Source: DATAVB01 sp040414495 (GTDB lineage Bacteria > Actinomycetota > Actinomycetes > Mycobacteriales > QHCD01). From it: a stretch of 20,783 bases of DNA. Positions 13,829 to 20,783 of the stretch are shown in pieces. The DNA is taken from positions 1 to 20,783 of the forward strand of contig JBEDUI010000020.1 in the NCBI GenBank assembly GCA_040414495.1. Reading direction: 5' to 3'. The notes under the pieces are model-generated. The model searched no databases. It worked only from the letters and a program-made list of their open reading frames with translations, and was not told the origin of the DNA. A program made the position numbers and the translations under genes. Every line of letters starts with the position of its first letter. The first letter of the stretch is position 1.

Positions 13829-16363
13829 ATGGCATCCGATTTGAACCGACGTCGCTTCCTCGCAGGCACCGGGGCCGCCGGCGCCCTCGCCGCCATCGGC
13901 AGCATCGGGCTGTCCCAGCCGCGCGCTGGTGCCACAACCCCAACCGCGACGACCCCGAGCCCGCCGCGGTCGGCCGATCTGCGGGAGACCGGCGATTTGC
14001 AGCGCCGGTGGCTGAGCATTGGCCAGAGCCGGATCGTGCTCAACCCGTTGGATTTCAACAGCACCCTCACACCGCTGCAATACACCGCGGGCCCGGAGAT
14101 GCCGCTGCACCTCGGCTATTACTGCTCCGACAGCGCGGTGAACCTGCGCTCGGTGATCTCGACGTACCGCCGCACCGCGCCGGGCTCGGGGAAGATCATC
14201 ACCGCATTTTCCGACGACTTCGACACGCTGAACTCGGCCTGGGCGGGCGATTCGTGGGTCGACCGGACGATTGTTGACGGCACGCTGCAGCTCACCGTGA
14301 CCGCTGGCGGGACGCCCTGGGCCGTGACCTATCAGTGGGTCACGATCGATCTGGACACGACGCCATACGTGGAGATCACCGTGCCATCGGCGACGGCTAG
14401 TTGGGGGCTGAAGGTCAACGACGGCACCCAGTCGGTCGACACCGCGCTGCAGGGTGACACCACGCAGGTCGGCACCTTTACCTACGACATCGCCGCGGCC
14501 ACCGGCTGGTCAGGGACGAAGAAATTCCAGCTGCGCATATTCGCCATCGGCGTCGGCCAGCCGGTCCAGATCGACCGGATCAGGATCCTTGGGAGCCAGC
14601 CGGTCCTGGCCGGAGCCTCCTCCTCGCAGAATGCGTGGACGCCACACCAGTTGGAGTTCACCGGCGACTATCCGGACCACGCATCCTGTGCGGCCACGGA
14701 TTTCTGCTATGACGCGCACACCGTGGTCCGGATTCTTCGGCCGGACCGGTCCGACGGTTGGGTGCTCGCCGGGCACAATTCCGGTACGGCGGCATGGACG
14801 CCGGCCACACGCCTGCTCACGGTTACGGCCGAGCATTACTCGTACGCCATAGCCTGCTCGGCCCAAATTCACAACGTCGCGTTTTTCGCCTCGCAGGCCG
14901 AGCTGGGCGCGTGGCTGAACCCGAGTCCACAGCCCATCGCGAATGGGTACTGGGCACTGGAATTCGACGCCGGTACACGGGCCATTGTCGGAATCGGTCT
15001 GGCAACCTCGGCCGAGGGCACGACCGCCGCGGCTCAGCGTGCCCTCGCTCCATTGCCGGGCGACCGCGCGGATACGGCGCTGCGCCGGCGGGAAAGCGAG
15101 TGGGACGGCGTGCTCGCGCGCGTTCCGCATCCGCACGATTTCACGCTCACCTCCGTTCCGCTCAACGGCGTGACGGCCGATCAGGTCCGGCACACCTATT
15201 ACGCCGCCTGGGTATTCGCGGTGGCCAATTCATTGCCGCCGATGCCCGAGGTGGGATACGCCTATCCGCAGCTGCCGGCCGGAAAGCCATCGCTGTGGGT
15301 TTTTGGCGCGGAAGGCGCAAAGGCGTCGGCGGCGTGGGAAAGCTTCCTCGGCCAGCAGTTCATCGCCTACGTAGACCCGCAGCTGGCCTGGGACGCCTTC
15401 GAGGGCCTCATGTCGCTGGTTGGCTCGGACGGTTCGCTGAACGGCGAGAGCCTGCCCTCCCGCAAGGCCCAGACCGCCCTGGTGCTCTATCACCTGACTG
15501 GCGACACGGCGCGCCTACGCAAGATCTATCCGGCGCTCAAACGCCTGCTGCAATGGGAATCGGAACACCTCTACTGGATCCCGCCGGGCGGCACCGGCGA
15601 TCCGAATTCCCGCGACGCCGATTTCGTCACCGAATTGCTCATCGACATGGCATACGCGCGCGACGCGGCCACCGTGCTCGGCCTGTCCAACGACATCACA
15701 GCGTGGAACGAGCAGCGCACCGCCCTCTACAAGCAATCTCTGCTGTGGTTCTGGCCGACGCCGACCACGCAGCCGGCCGAGTATTACGACGTCACCACCG
15801 GGGCGCGAGACCCGGGCGCACCGATCTGGATGAGCACCGCACTCCACCTCGACCTGCTGCCTGCCGGCGATTACCTCACCAGTTTGGAGCAGCGGTTCCG
15901 GGCCGGATACGACCCCAACGGCACATTCTGCAGCTTCGTCTACGCCAAATACCCCGACCTCAGCTACACCGTTTACGGCCTGCTGGAACGCGGAATGCGC
16001 CAAGAAGCTGAGGTGATGGTCAACGCCGCCGCGCGCGACGTATCCCGGGCCCAAATGTTCTCCGAGAACTATCTCGAGTACGGATTTCCCACGCCGTTCG
16101 GCGTGCGGCCCAGCCTGTTCGGGGACTGCACCATTATCGACATGGTCTGGATCAAAAACGGCTACCGCATGGACGGTGGCTACCCGCAATTCGTACGCCT
16201 CACCGAATCGGCCGGCGGGATCGACGGACTCCGGATACGCGGTAAGCGATTCGATGTCGCGCTCGACCCCGATCGCGGCGAGGTCGTAGTCTCCGGCAGC
16301 ATCGCGCGCACGCAGATCCCGGCACCCCTGGGGAAGACGGTTCGACTGCCCGGCAGTGTCTGA
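13829..16363 (+). CDS. Large Tat-exported putative (alpha/alpha)6-type glycosidase, paralog B
   Basis: This 844-aa paralog of the minus-strand gene at 9991-12555 has the same layout. The Tat signal is NRRRFLAG (Arg 7-9). The beta-rich N-terminal region includes an insert beginning DDFDTLNSAW, and the C-terminal half is helical. The shared acidic residues are D534 and E540 (SDGSLNGESLPSRKAQT), D596 and D598 (DADF), and E793 (TESAGGI). Long stretches such as ALPS/SLPSRKAQT, LIDMAYARD and NGYRMD are nearly the same in both proteins. Differences cluster in the N-terminal insert and in the loop after PPMPE, which may reflect different substrate ends. GGAAGGA stands 10 bases before the ATG. It is co-transcribed with lacI. 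Exported glycan cleavage is the likely role but is not proven. Confidence 0.75.
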   Translation: MASDLNRRRFLAGTGAAGALAAIGSIGLSQPRAGATTPTATTPSPPRSADLRETGDLQRRWLSIGQSRIVLNPLDFNSTLTPLQYTAGPEMPLHLGYYCSDSAVNLRSVISTYRRTAPGSGKIITAFSDDFDTLNSAWAGDSWVDRTIVDGTLQLTVTAGGTPWAVTYQWVTIDLDTTPYVEITVPSATASWGLKVNDGTQSVDTALQGDTTQVGTFTYDIAAATGWSGTKKFQLRIFAIGVGQPVQIDRIRILGSQPVLAGASSSQNAWTPHQLEFTGDYPDHASCAATDFCYDAHTVVRILRPDRSDGWVLAGHNSGTAAWTPATRLLTVTAEHYSYAIACSAQIHNVAFFASQAELGAWLNPSPQPIANGYWALEFDAGTRAIVGIGLATSAEGTTAAAQRALAPLPGDRADTALRRRESEWDGVLARVPHPHDFTLTSVPLNGVTADQVRHTYYAAWVFAVANSLPPMPEVGYAYPQLPAGKPSLWVFGAEGAKASAAWESFLGQQFIAYVDPQLAWDAFEGLMSLVGSDGSLNGESLPSRKAQTALVLYHLTGDTARLRKIYPALKRLLQWESEHLYWIPPGGTGDPNSRDADFVTELLIDMAYARDAATVLGLSNDITAWNEQRTALYKQSLLWFWPTPTTQPAEYYDVTTGARDPGAPIWMSTALHLDLLPAGDYLTSLEQRFRAGYDPNGTFCSFVYAKYPDLSYTVYGLLERGMRQEAEVMVNAAARDVSRAQMFSENYLEYGFPTPFGVRPSLFGDCTIIDMVWIKNGYRMDGGYPQFVRLTESAGGIDGLRIRGKRFDVALDPDRGEVVVSGSIARTQIPAPLGKTVRLPGSV

Positions 16364-16382
16364 ATTGCAAGGCGGCGATTGA

Positions 16383-16405
16383 GCGGGACCTGCGTTGATT
16401 CCCGC
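16383..16405. terminator. Weak hairpin between convergent genes
   Basis: GCGGGA (16383-16388) and TCCCGC (16400-16405) can pair around an 11-base loop between the paralog B stop and the convergent ROK gene stop. No run of T follows. It could act as a bidirectional terminator. The decamer TTGATTCCCG occurs twice here (near 16395 and 16413). Confidence 0.3.
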
Positions 16406-16408
16406 GGG

Positions 16409-17587
16409 TTATTGATTCCCGTGTGAGTCGAAGAGGTTGTCGATTGCGACCGCGGCGGCGCCTCGTGCCCAGTCTTCGAATGGTCGCTTGACCGTGATGA
16501 GCCGGCAGGCTGTCGCTGGACCGCAGAGGTGTTGGCGGAACGCGTCGGTGATTTCGGCGTGCATGAGGTGAGCAAAGCGGTGTTGTTCGTCCGAGAGGAC
16601 GATGAGTTCGGTGCCGACCAAATTGGCGACGGTGGCTAGGGCGCGGCCGATGGTGTGCGCGGCCCGGTGCAGGACAGCGATCGTCTCGCCACATCCGGTG
16701 TGCGCTCGTGCGACGGCTTTGCCGATGGTCAGGCGAGGATTGTCGAGCACTCTTCGGATTTCGCCGAGGATAGCCGGCTCGGAGGCGATCGCTTCTACGC
16801 AGCCACGGGATCCGCAGTAGCAAGGGGTACCTTGCGGGTCGAGCGGTATGTGTCCGAGCTCGCCGGCGGTGCCGAAACTGCCTCGGGTGAGCGCGCCGTC
16901 CACAACCAGGCCGGAGCCAATTCCGTCGCCGAGGGTAACGACAGCGAATGACGACGCCGTGCGGCCGTGGCCGAACCATTGCTCGACGATAGTGAGCGCT
17001 CGTACATCGTTTTCGACGACGACGGGCAGATGCGTCGAGCGCTCGACGGGTTCGGCCAGTGGGACGTCATGCCAATTCAGGAACGTGGATTCGACCATGA
17101 CGCCCGTGGCGCGATCGAGATGTCCTCCAAAAGACAGACCGATGCCCCGGGTCCGTTGACGGTAGCGCCTGTTTTTGTTGCGAAGGAGTTCGACGAGTTC
17201 TGTGACCGCGCCGATGATCGAATCGGGCCGGGTATCGGCGAGGCGCAGATGGTGGGATAACTGGACTTCCGCTTGCAGGTTGGTCAGTACGCCGATGAGT
17301 TCGGTGGGCGTGACTTTGATGCCAACGAAGTATTCCTGGTCTGCCCGCACCTGAAGTGGCCGTGCTGGTCGGCCCTTACCCATCGGACCGGAATCTGGCG
17401 GATCGGTTTCGGTCAGATAGCCGGCGTCGATGAGTGGGCCGACGGCTTTGGTCACGGCTGCCGCGGACAGTCCGGTGCGATTGACGATGTCGACCCGGGA
17501 GATCGGCCCGTGCGTGAGGATCAACGTGAATATCTGCCGTGTCGCAGGGCTGATTTCGCGGATCCTCAGGTGAACATCCGTGGTCAT
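16409..17587 (-). CDS. ROK family transcriptional repressor (NagC/XylR-like)
   Basis: This regulator has 392 aa, the usual ROK repressor length. An N-terminal winged HTH (ATRQIFTLILTHGPISRVDI, then NRTGLSAAAVTKAVGPLIDAG) is followed by a sugar-kinase-like ROK domain. The family zinc motif CYCGSRGC is at about residues 256-263, following ELGHIPLDP. The DGIGSGLVVDG phosphate-loop-like segment and ENDVRAL are also present; the latter has Arg where active kinases usually carry Asn, fitting a repressor rather than an enzyme. The ATG at 17587 is preferred because the HTH follows closely; ATG 17611 is in frame with no better ribosome binding site. It is divergent from the NAGPA-type gene and probably regulates it in response to a sugar. 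Confidence 0.92.
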   Translation of the reverse strand: MTTDVHLRIREISPATRQIFTLILTHGPISRVDIVNRTGLSAAAVTKAVGPLIDAGYLTETDPPDSGPMGKGRPARPLQVRADQEYFVGIKVTPTELIGVLTNLQAEVQLSHHLRLADTRPDSIIGAVTELVELLRNKNRRYRQRTRGIGLSFGGHLDRATGVMVESTFLNWHDVPLAEPVERSTHLPVVVENDVRALTIVEQWFGHGRTASSFAVVTLGDGIGSGLVVDGALTRGSFGTAGELGHIPLDPQGTPCYCGSRGCVEAIASEPAILGEIRRVLDNPRLTIGKAVARAHTGCGETIAVLHRAAHTIGRALATVANLVGTELIVLSDEQHRFAHLMHAEITDAFRQHLCGPATACRLITVKRPFEDWARGAAAVAIDNLFDSHGNQ

Positions 17588-17610
17588 GCGGCGAAGCCTA
17601 AACGATTTCA

Positions 17611-17639
17611 TTGACGGCGTGCAAAAAATGGCTTAGCGT
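17611..17639 (+). promoter_or_regulatory. Predicted promoter of the NAGPA-type gene
   Basis: TTGACG (17611-17616) and TAGCGT (17634-17639) are separated by 17 bp; the start would be near 17646, 28 bases before the ATG. AAGCC (17594-17598) and GGCTT (17630-17634) flank it as a loose inverted repeat, a possible ROK site. Confidence 0.45.
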
Positions 17640-17673
17640 CCGGACGACATCGTGGCCATTATCGGAGGTTGGC

Positions 17674-19266
17674 ATGTCTGCGAAGGTGTTGGCTCGGATC
17701 GTTGTCACTGCCACCGTCTTGGGTGCGGTGACCTTGGTAGCAGGGCCGGCCCGGTCCGCGCCCGCGCGGCCGGCAAAGGACCCGTTGGCGAGTGGTACGA
17801 CCACCAACCTGACGCCCGGAGTTACGTTGACCGAGCTCACCACTGGGTCAGACGCGTCGTTTTTCTGGACGGTGCATGTCTATGTGCCGGCCGATCCCGA
17901 CGGCCCCATCGATACCGCCAACACCGGGCTCGGGCCAAAGCCGACAGCTGAACGGGTCGCGGAAGCCCTGACCGCCAAGGGTTTCACCCCGCGAATCGAA
18001 GAAGTCGATCTGCCCGCCTTCGCCGATGGACCGGCACAGCCGCTCGGCTGGACCGTACGGGTCGGGTCGTACGCCAACCAGGCAGACGCAACGGCGACGT
18101 ATAACGCGATCAAGGCGGCCGGCTTCAAGGGGCAGGTTCGTTGGACCGGTGAGGACGGCGATCCCGGTGCGCTGCAGCAGATGTACGTTCTGCGTGTTGA
18201 CTTCACCAAGTTTCATGGCACCGTCGCCAGCGAGACCGGTCCATCTCCTGCGCTCAATGAGCTCGACCACCTGTCCGACATCGTTCCGGCCTATCACGCG
18301 CTTGCTGGAATCAATACGCAGTGGTTCTACAACAACGCGCCCGGCGGCCTGTACGTAAAGGACGGGAAGGTCCTGGAAGGTGCGACTCAGGGTCGTGGCG
18401 GGGTCGCCATAACCCGAGGGGGCAGGGAAATCCACGTCGATACGTACCGGTCGAAGACGATCCTGAACGCCGCAGGGTCGACCATCGAGCTCGACGGTAT
18501 CAATCGCGTGCCCGGTCAAGTCTGGAATTGCGGCGGAATCGGCGGCGATCAACCGACCGAACAGCCGATGCAGGACATCGAATGCACCGACCCGAGCGAA
18601 CTCGTGGAATTCACTCCGGAATGGAAGAACACCCCTAGCGGCCCGGGAACCGAGGTGATACTCGACGCGAAACATCGAGTCACCGCCGTGCAGGACACCC
18701 GTGGCACGACCGTCCCGGCCGGCGGCAGCACAATTCAAGGTATCGGTGACGATGCGACCTGGCTTGCCGCGCACGCCCACGTGGGTGACACATTCGGGGT
18801 GACAACCACTGTTACCGACAGCAGCGGGCACCAGGTCCCACTGACCCGCGACACGACGATCATCCAAACCGGCCCGACGCTGGTCCGAAACGGCCAGGTA
18901 TCCATTGACGCCTACGGCGACGGAATCATCCACAGCGCCAGCGACGTCGGGGACGAAGGCACCGATCAAACCTTCACCTACAACTGGACAGTGCGTGGCA
19001 ATCCTCGGTCGGCAATCGGAATGGACGCCCAAGGCAGGCTGCTACTCGTCGCGATCGACGGCAGGCAACCCGGCTACAGCGAGGGCGTCAGCATCGAACA
19101 GGAGGCGCAGATCATGCGCCGGCTCGGTGCCGTCGAGGCTCTCAATTTCGACGGCGGCGGTTCGACCGTGATGGTCACCAAGCCTGCCGGCATCATCAAT
19201 CGGCCCTCCGACTCCACCGGTGAACGCGAACTCGGCAACCCAATCCTGATCGAACCACAGCCCTGA
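17674..19266 (+). CDS. Secreted phosphodiester glycosidase (NAGPA domain) with SPOR-like domain
   Basis: This 530-aa protein has a Sec-type signal peptide (KVLARIVVTATVLGAVTLVA, cut near residue 29). Residues 85-180 look like SPOR repeats (VAEALTAKGF and GWTVRVGSYANQADATATYN), a fold known to bind denuded peptidoglycan glycan. Residues 255-525 are the phosphodiester glycosidase domain. Its signature is at GRQPGYSEGV and NFDGGGSTVM (D493 to T498). Human NAGPA uncovers mannose-6-phosphate; bacterial members act on glycan phosphodiesters or related exopolysaccharides. Start ATG 17674 has GGAGG 5 bases upstream. The divergent ROK gene suggests sugar-dependent control. Attachment to the cell wall through SPOR is inferred. 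Confidence 0.9.
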   Translation: MSAKVLARIVVTATVLGAVTLVAGPARSAPARPAKDPLASGTTTNLTPGVTLTELTTGSDASFFWTVHVYVPADPDGPIDTANTGLGPKPTAERVAEALTAKGFTPRIEEVDLPAFADGPAQPLGWTVRVGSYANQADATATYNAIKAAGFKGQVRWTGEDGDPGALQQMYVLRVDFTKFHGTVASETGPSPALNELDHLSDIVPAYHALAGINTQWFYNNAPGGLYVKDGKVLEGATQGRGGVAITRGGREIHVDTYRSKTILNAAGSTIELDGINRVPGQVWNCGGIGGDQPTEQPMQDIECTDPSELVEFTPEWKNTPSGPGTEVILDAKHRVTAVQDTRGTTVPAGGSTIQGIGDDATWLAAHAHVGDTFGVTTTVTDSSGHQVPLTRDTTIIQTGPTLVRNGQVSIDAYGDGIIHSASDVGDEGTDQTFTYNWTVRGNPRSAIGMDAQGRLLLVAIDGRQPGYSEGVSIEQEAQIMRRLGAVEALNFDGGGSTVMVTKPAGIINRPSDSTGERELGNPILIEPQP

Positions 19267-19276
19267 CCATCAATCC

Positions 19277-19295
19277 GGCGCTCGGCCTTTGCGCC
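19277..19295. terminator. Small hairpin downstream of the NAGPA-type gene
   Basis: GGCGC (19277-19281) and GCGCC (19291-19295) can form a 5-bp stem 11 bases after the stop codon. There is no T-run; a short stem only, so the call is tentative. Confidence 0.25.
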
Positions 19296-19371
19296 CTGGA
19301 AATACGAGGCGCACGGGATCGTGCCGCCGGGCTCATCGACGAGACTCCGCCTGCCCTTTTACAGCCGCGAT

Positions 19372-19384
19372 TATCATCACGTGA
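19372..19384 (+). promoter_or_regulatory. Candidate leaderless -10 box of the phosphotransferase-like gene
   Basis: TATCAT (19372-19377) lies 7 bases before the A of the ATG at 19384, the distance expected if transcription begins at the start codon. No Shine-Dalgarno sequence is present. No clear -35 box is seen. Confidence 0.4.
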
Positions 19385-19968
19385 TGGCTTCTGAGATTCA
19401 GAACGAGCAGCACGATCAATTCCGGAACTATGTCGTGCTTCTCAACGGGGCGTCCAGTTCTGGCAAGTCGTCAATCGCCCGAGAGCTGCAGTCGATCATG
19501 AGCGAGACATGGCTGCGTGCCTCAGTCGATCTGTTCGGAGAGATGCTTCCCAGGGCATTAGACGCCGAGGAATTCGCGCGCTTCCTAAGTGGTGTCCATA
19601 GGGCTATCGCTGAACTAGCCAGGGCCGGTTTTCCGGTGATCCTTGACCACGTGATGGCAGAACGCGAGTGGCTGGACGAGCTGGTCCGTCTGTTCGCGGG
19701 CACTCCGGTGTTGTTTGTTGGAGTCAGGGCTCCGCTGGACGTTCTCGAAGCGCGCGAAAGGAATCGGGGCGACCGCCAGTCAGGATTGGCCAGAGAGCAA
19801 TTCGATGTGGTCCACCGGCACTGTCATTACGACCTGGAACTCGACACTTCCGTCCTCAATGCGGTCCAGTGCGCGCAGGAGATCAAGGACCGCTTGGCTC
19901 TCGGCTCCGGAACTGGCTTCGAAACGATGCGGGCGGAGACGGCAAAGGCGCCATTCCCTGGGCCATGA
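19384..19968 (+). CDS. Chloramphenicol phosphotransferase-like P-loop protein
   Basis: This 194-aa cytosolic protein matches the chloramphenicol 3-O-phosphotransferase family, whose founder is about 180 aa. Walker A is GASSSGKS (G22 to S29) in the context VVLLNGASSSGKSSIARELQ. The catalytic Asp is D49 (SVDLF), in the same relative place as D37 in the Streptomyces enzyme. The phrase VILDHVMAE and the Arg-rich lid ARERNRGDRQ also fit. Real substrates of such chromosomal homologs are mostly unknown, so antibiotic inactivation should not be assumed. ATG 19384 is chosen for the leaderless promoter; the in-frame GTG 19321 has no ribosome binding site. Confidence 0.85.
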   Translation: MASEIQNEQHDQFRNYVVLLNGASSSGKSSIARELQSIMSETWLRASVDLFGEMLPRALDAEEFARFLSGVHRAIAELARAGFPVILDHVMAEREWLDELVRLFAGTPVLFVGVRAPLDVLEARERNRGDRQSGLAREQFDVVHRHCHYDLELDTSVLNAVQCAQEIKDRLALGSGTGFETMRAETAKAPFPGP

Positions 19969-20062
19969 TCGTCTCAACGCGACCGCCCTTGACTCGGACA
20001 CGCTGCGAAAGCCAACCTGACCACGGTCGCTTGTGTGCGCTCCTTTTCTTGGGCCAGGCTGG

Positions 20063-20074
20063 ACCCAATTGGGT
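20063..20074. promoter_or_regulatory. 12-bp perfect palindrome upstream of the acetyltransferase
   Basis: ACCCAATTGGGT is fully self-complementary and sits 9-36 bases before the possible start codons of the next gene, with GGAC and GTCC outside it. Its place suits an operator. No regulator gene is adjacent. Confidence 0.35.
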
Positions 20075-20109
20075 TGTCCTAGATGTGGCGCATGATCGAA
20101 GCTTCTCCA

Positions 20110-20565
20110 ATGAATGCTGCCATCCGTCCTGCGCAAGCAGGCGACTACGAGGATCTGCGGCCGCTAATCGACCCGCGCGATCCCGAACCCCAGGGGCGAG
20201 AACTGTTCGCGGAGCTTCTGGGCGACAAGCGCTGGGCGATCATTGCCGCCTGTAAGGACAACCGAGCAATCGGATACGCGGCTGCCCAGGACTACGGACC
20301 ACACCTTCGGCACGGCAACTTTCACCGGGCTGTCAGGCTGCACGACCTGATAGTCGTCGAATCAGAACGCGGTCATGGCGTGGGAACCACGCTACTCAAC
20401 GCCGCCATCGACTGGGCGCGCCGCCGCGGCGCCCGCTACATCGAGTGGCAAGCACATGAAAGCCGTGCCGCGCCCTTCTACATCAAGCTCGGGTACACCG
20501 GAGTGGCATGCCCGCAGCCGGACTACCCAAGATTTGAGGTCGATCTACGCCCAGAGTTGCAGTAG
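20110..20565 (+). CDS. GNAT family N-acetyltransferase
   Basis: This is a small acetyl-CoA-dependent transferase of 151 aa from the chosen start. The acetyl-CoA loop is ERGHGVGTTLL (R/Q-x-x-G-x-G type), followed by the helix LLNAAIDWARRRGA, the strand YIEWQAHESR and the C-terminal FYIKLGYTGV landmark. Starts at 20083, 20092 and 20110 are all in frame. I prefer 20110 because GAAG lies 9 bases upstream and the conserved domain begins at once (MNAAIRPAQAGDYEDL). The acceptor is unknown. It ends 14 bases before a strong hairpin. Confidence 0.9.
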   Translation: MNAAIRPAQAGDYEDLRPLIDPRDPEPQGRELFAELLGDKRWAIIAACKDNRAIGYAAAQDYGPHLRHGNFHRAVRLHDLIVVESERGHGVGTTLLNAAIDWARRRGARYIEWQAHESRAAPFYIKLGYTGVACPQPDYPRFEVDLRPELQ

Positions 20566-20579
20566 CCAGCCCCGGCTCT

Positions 20580-20600
20580 GTGGGCTTATCCGAAGCCCAC
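20580..20600. terminator. Hairpin after the acetyltransferase, probable terminator
   Basis: GTGGGCTT (20580-20587) and AAGCCCAC (20593-20600) make a perfect 8-bp stem with the 5-base loop ATCCG, 14 bases after the stop codon. There is no T-run, as is common in actinobacterial terminators. Confidence 0.6.
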
Positions 20601-20618
20601 CGGCCCGCGACAATCAGC

Positions 20619-20677
20619 GTCGAGTCCCGACAGCGGGATATGGCATCCGCGGTCGGGATTCGACACCGGCATCCGCG
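20619..20677. repeat. Long inverted repeat and direct repeats between convergent genes
   Basis: GTCGAGTCCCGAC (20619-20631) pairs with GTCGGGATTCGAC (20652-20664), 12 of 13 positions plus one G-T pair. The 20-base loop contains a weaker inner stem. GGCATCCGCG occurs twice (20642-20651 and 20668-20677). A bidirectional terminator for the flanking convergent genes is the simplest reading. Confidence 0.6.
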
Positions 20678-20683
20678 ACCTAT

Positions 20684-20783
20684 TTATTGAGCGGTCACGC
20701 TGATTTGATGGGGCTTGAGGTCGGACAGGTCGGCCGTGAAACGGTTGCCGGTACTGGCGATTTCTTGTCCGTCCATGCTGACG
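20684..20783 (-). CDS. C-terminal end of an unidentified protein (partial)
   Basis: On the minus strand the frame ending in TAA at 20684-20686 is open to the window edge. It reads 32 residues ending NRFTADLSDLKPHQISVTAQ, with G/C at most third codon positions as in the real genes nearby. The strand-like ending suggests the last beta strands of a beta-sandwich domain, as found at the end of many secreted carbohydrate enzymes. The family cannot be named from so little. The gene is convergent with the acetyltransferase. Confidence 0.6.
   Translation of the reverse strand, partial: VSMDGQEIASTGNRFTADLSDLKPHQISVTAQ

Noticed and set aside
14758..16011. 417-codon frame in another plus frame within paralog B
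   Set aside because: It is Arg/Gly-rich shadow sequence; the correct frame matches paralog A along its full length.
17848..19032. Long open frame (394 codons) on the minus strand opposite the NAGPA-type gene
   Set aside because: The plus-strand gene has a signal peptide and catalytic motif; the minus frame shows no motif and reflects high-GC codon bias.
1..20783. CRISPR arrays, tRNA or rRNA genes, transposases, integrases
   Set aside because: No regular repeat-spacer pattern, cloverleaf with CCA-type end, rRNA stretch or mobile-element enzyme was found on reading both strands.

Overview
The window looks like a chromosomal segment of a high-GC Gram-positive bacterium (Actinomycetota). Coding GC is high with G/C-rich third positions, GTG starts occur, three secreted proteins carry Tat signal peptides, and two genes look leaderless. 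I see no rRNA, tRNA, CRISPR array, insertion sequence or phage gene.

Layout. 1-1666: the last part of a Dpp/Opp-type ABC importer operon, with two ATPase subunits, the first cut by the window edge. 1675-4060: an IclR regulator divergent from an amidohydrolase that overlaps a small Rieske [2Fe-2S] protein; an 8-bp inverted repeat sits on the iclR -35 region. 4061-4390: non-coding, with a promoter candidate and a possible decayed gene. 4391-7560: a Tat-exported LamG-like plus BNR-type beta-propeller protein, then an alpha/beta-hydrolase esterase. 7630-9294: a small P-loop kinase and an SAM methyltransferase; the latter's 3' end overlaps a convergent DinB-like gene (9260-9817). 9991-16363: the most distinctive block. 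Two large paralogous Tat-exported proteins (854 and 844 aa) flank a LacI-family repressor, one on each strand, with mirrored operator-like sites between the divergent promoters. 16409-19266: a ROK repressor divergent from a secreted SPOR plus phosphodiester-glycosidase (NAGPA-type) protein. 19384-20565: a chloramphenicol-phosphotransferase-like P-loop protein and a GNAT acetyltransferase. 20566-20683: strong inverted repeats, then the last 32 codons of an unidentified gene on the minus strand.

How the genes may work together. Much of the window fits extracellular glycan processing: three Tat-exported enzymes, an esterase, an oligopeptide/oligosaccharide-type importer, a NAGPA-type glycosidase and three sugar- or catabolite-type regulators (IclR, LacI, ROK). 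This grouping is inferred from gene content; no substrate can be read from the sequence. The best candidate for something undescribed is the LacI-controlled paralog pair. Its proteins look like an N-terminal beta-sandwich region followed by an (alpha/alpha)6-like helical domain, and I cannot place them in a named glycoside hydrolase family.
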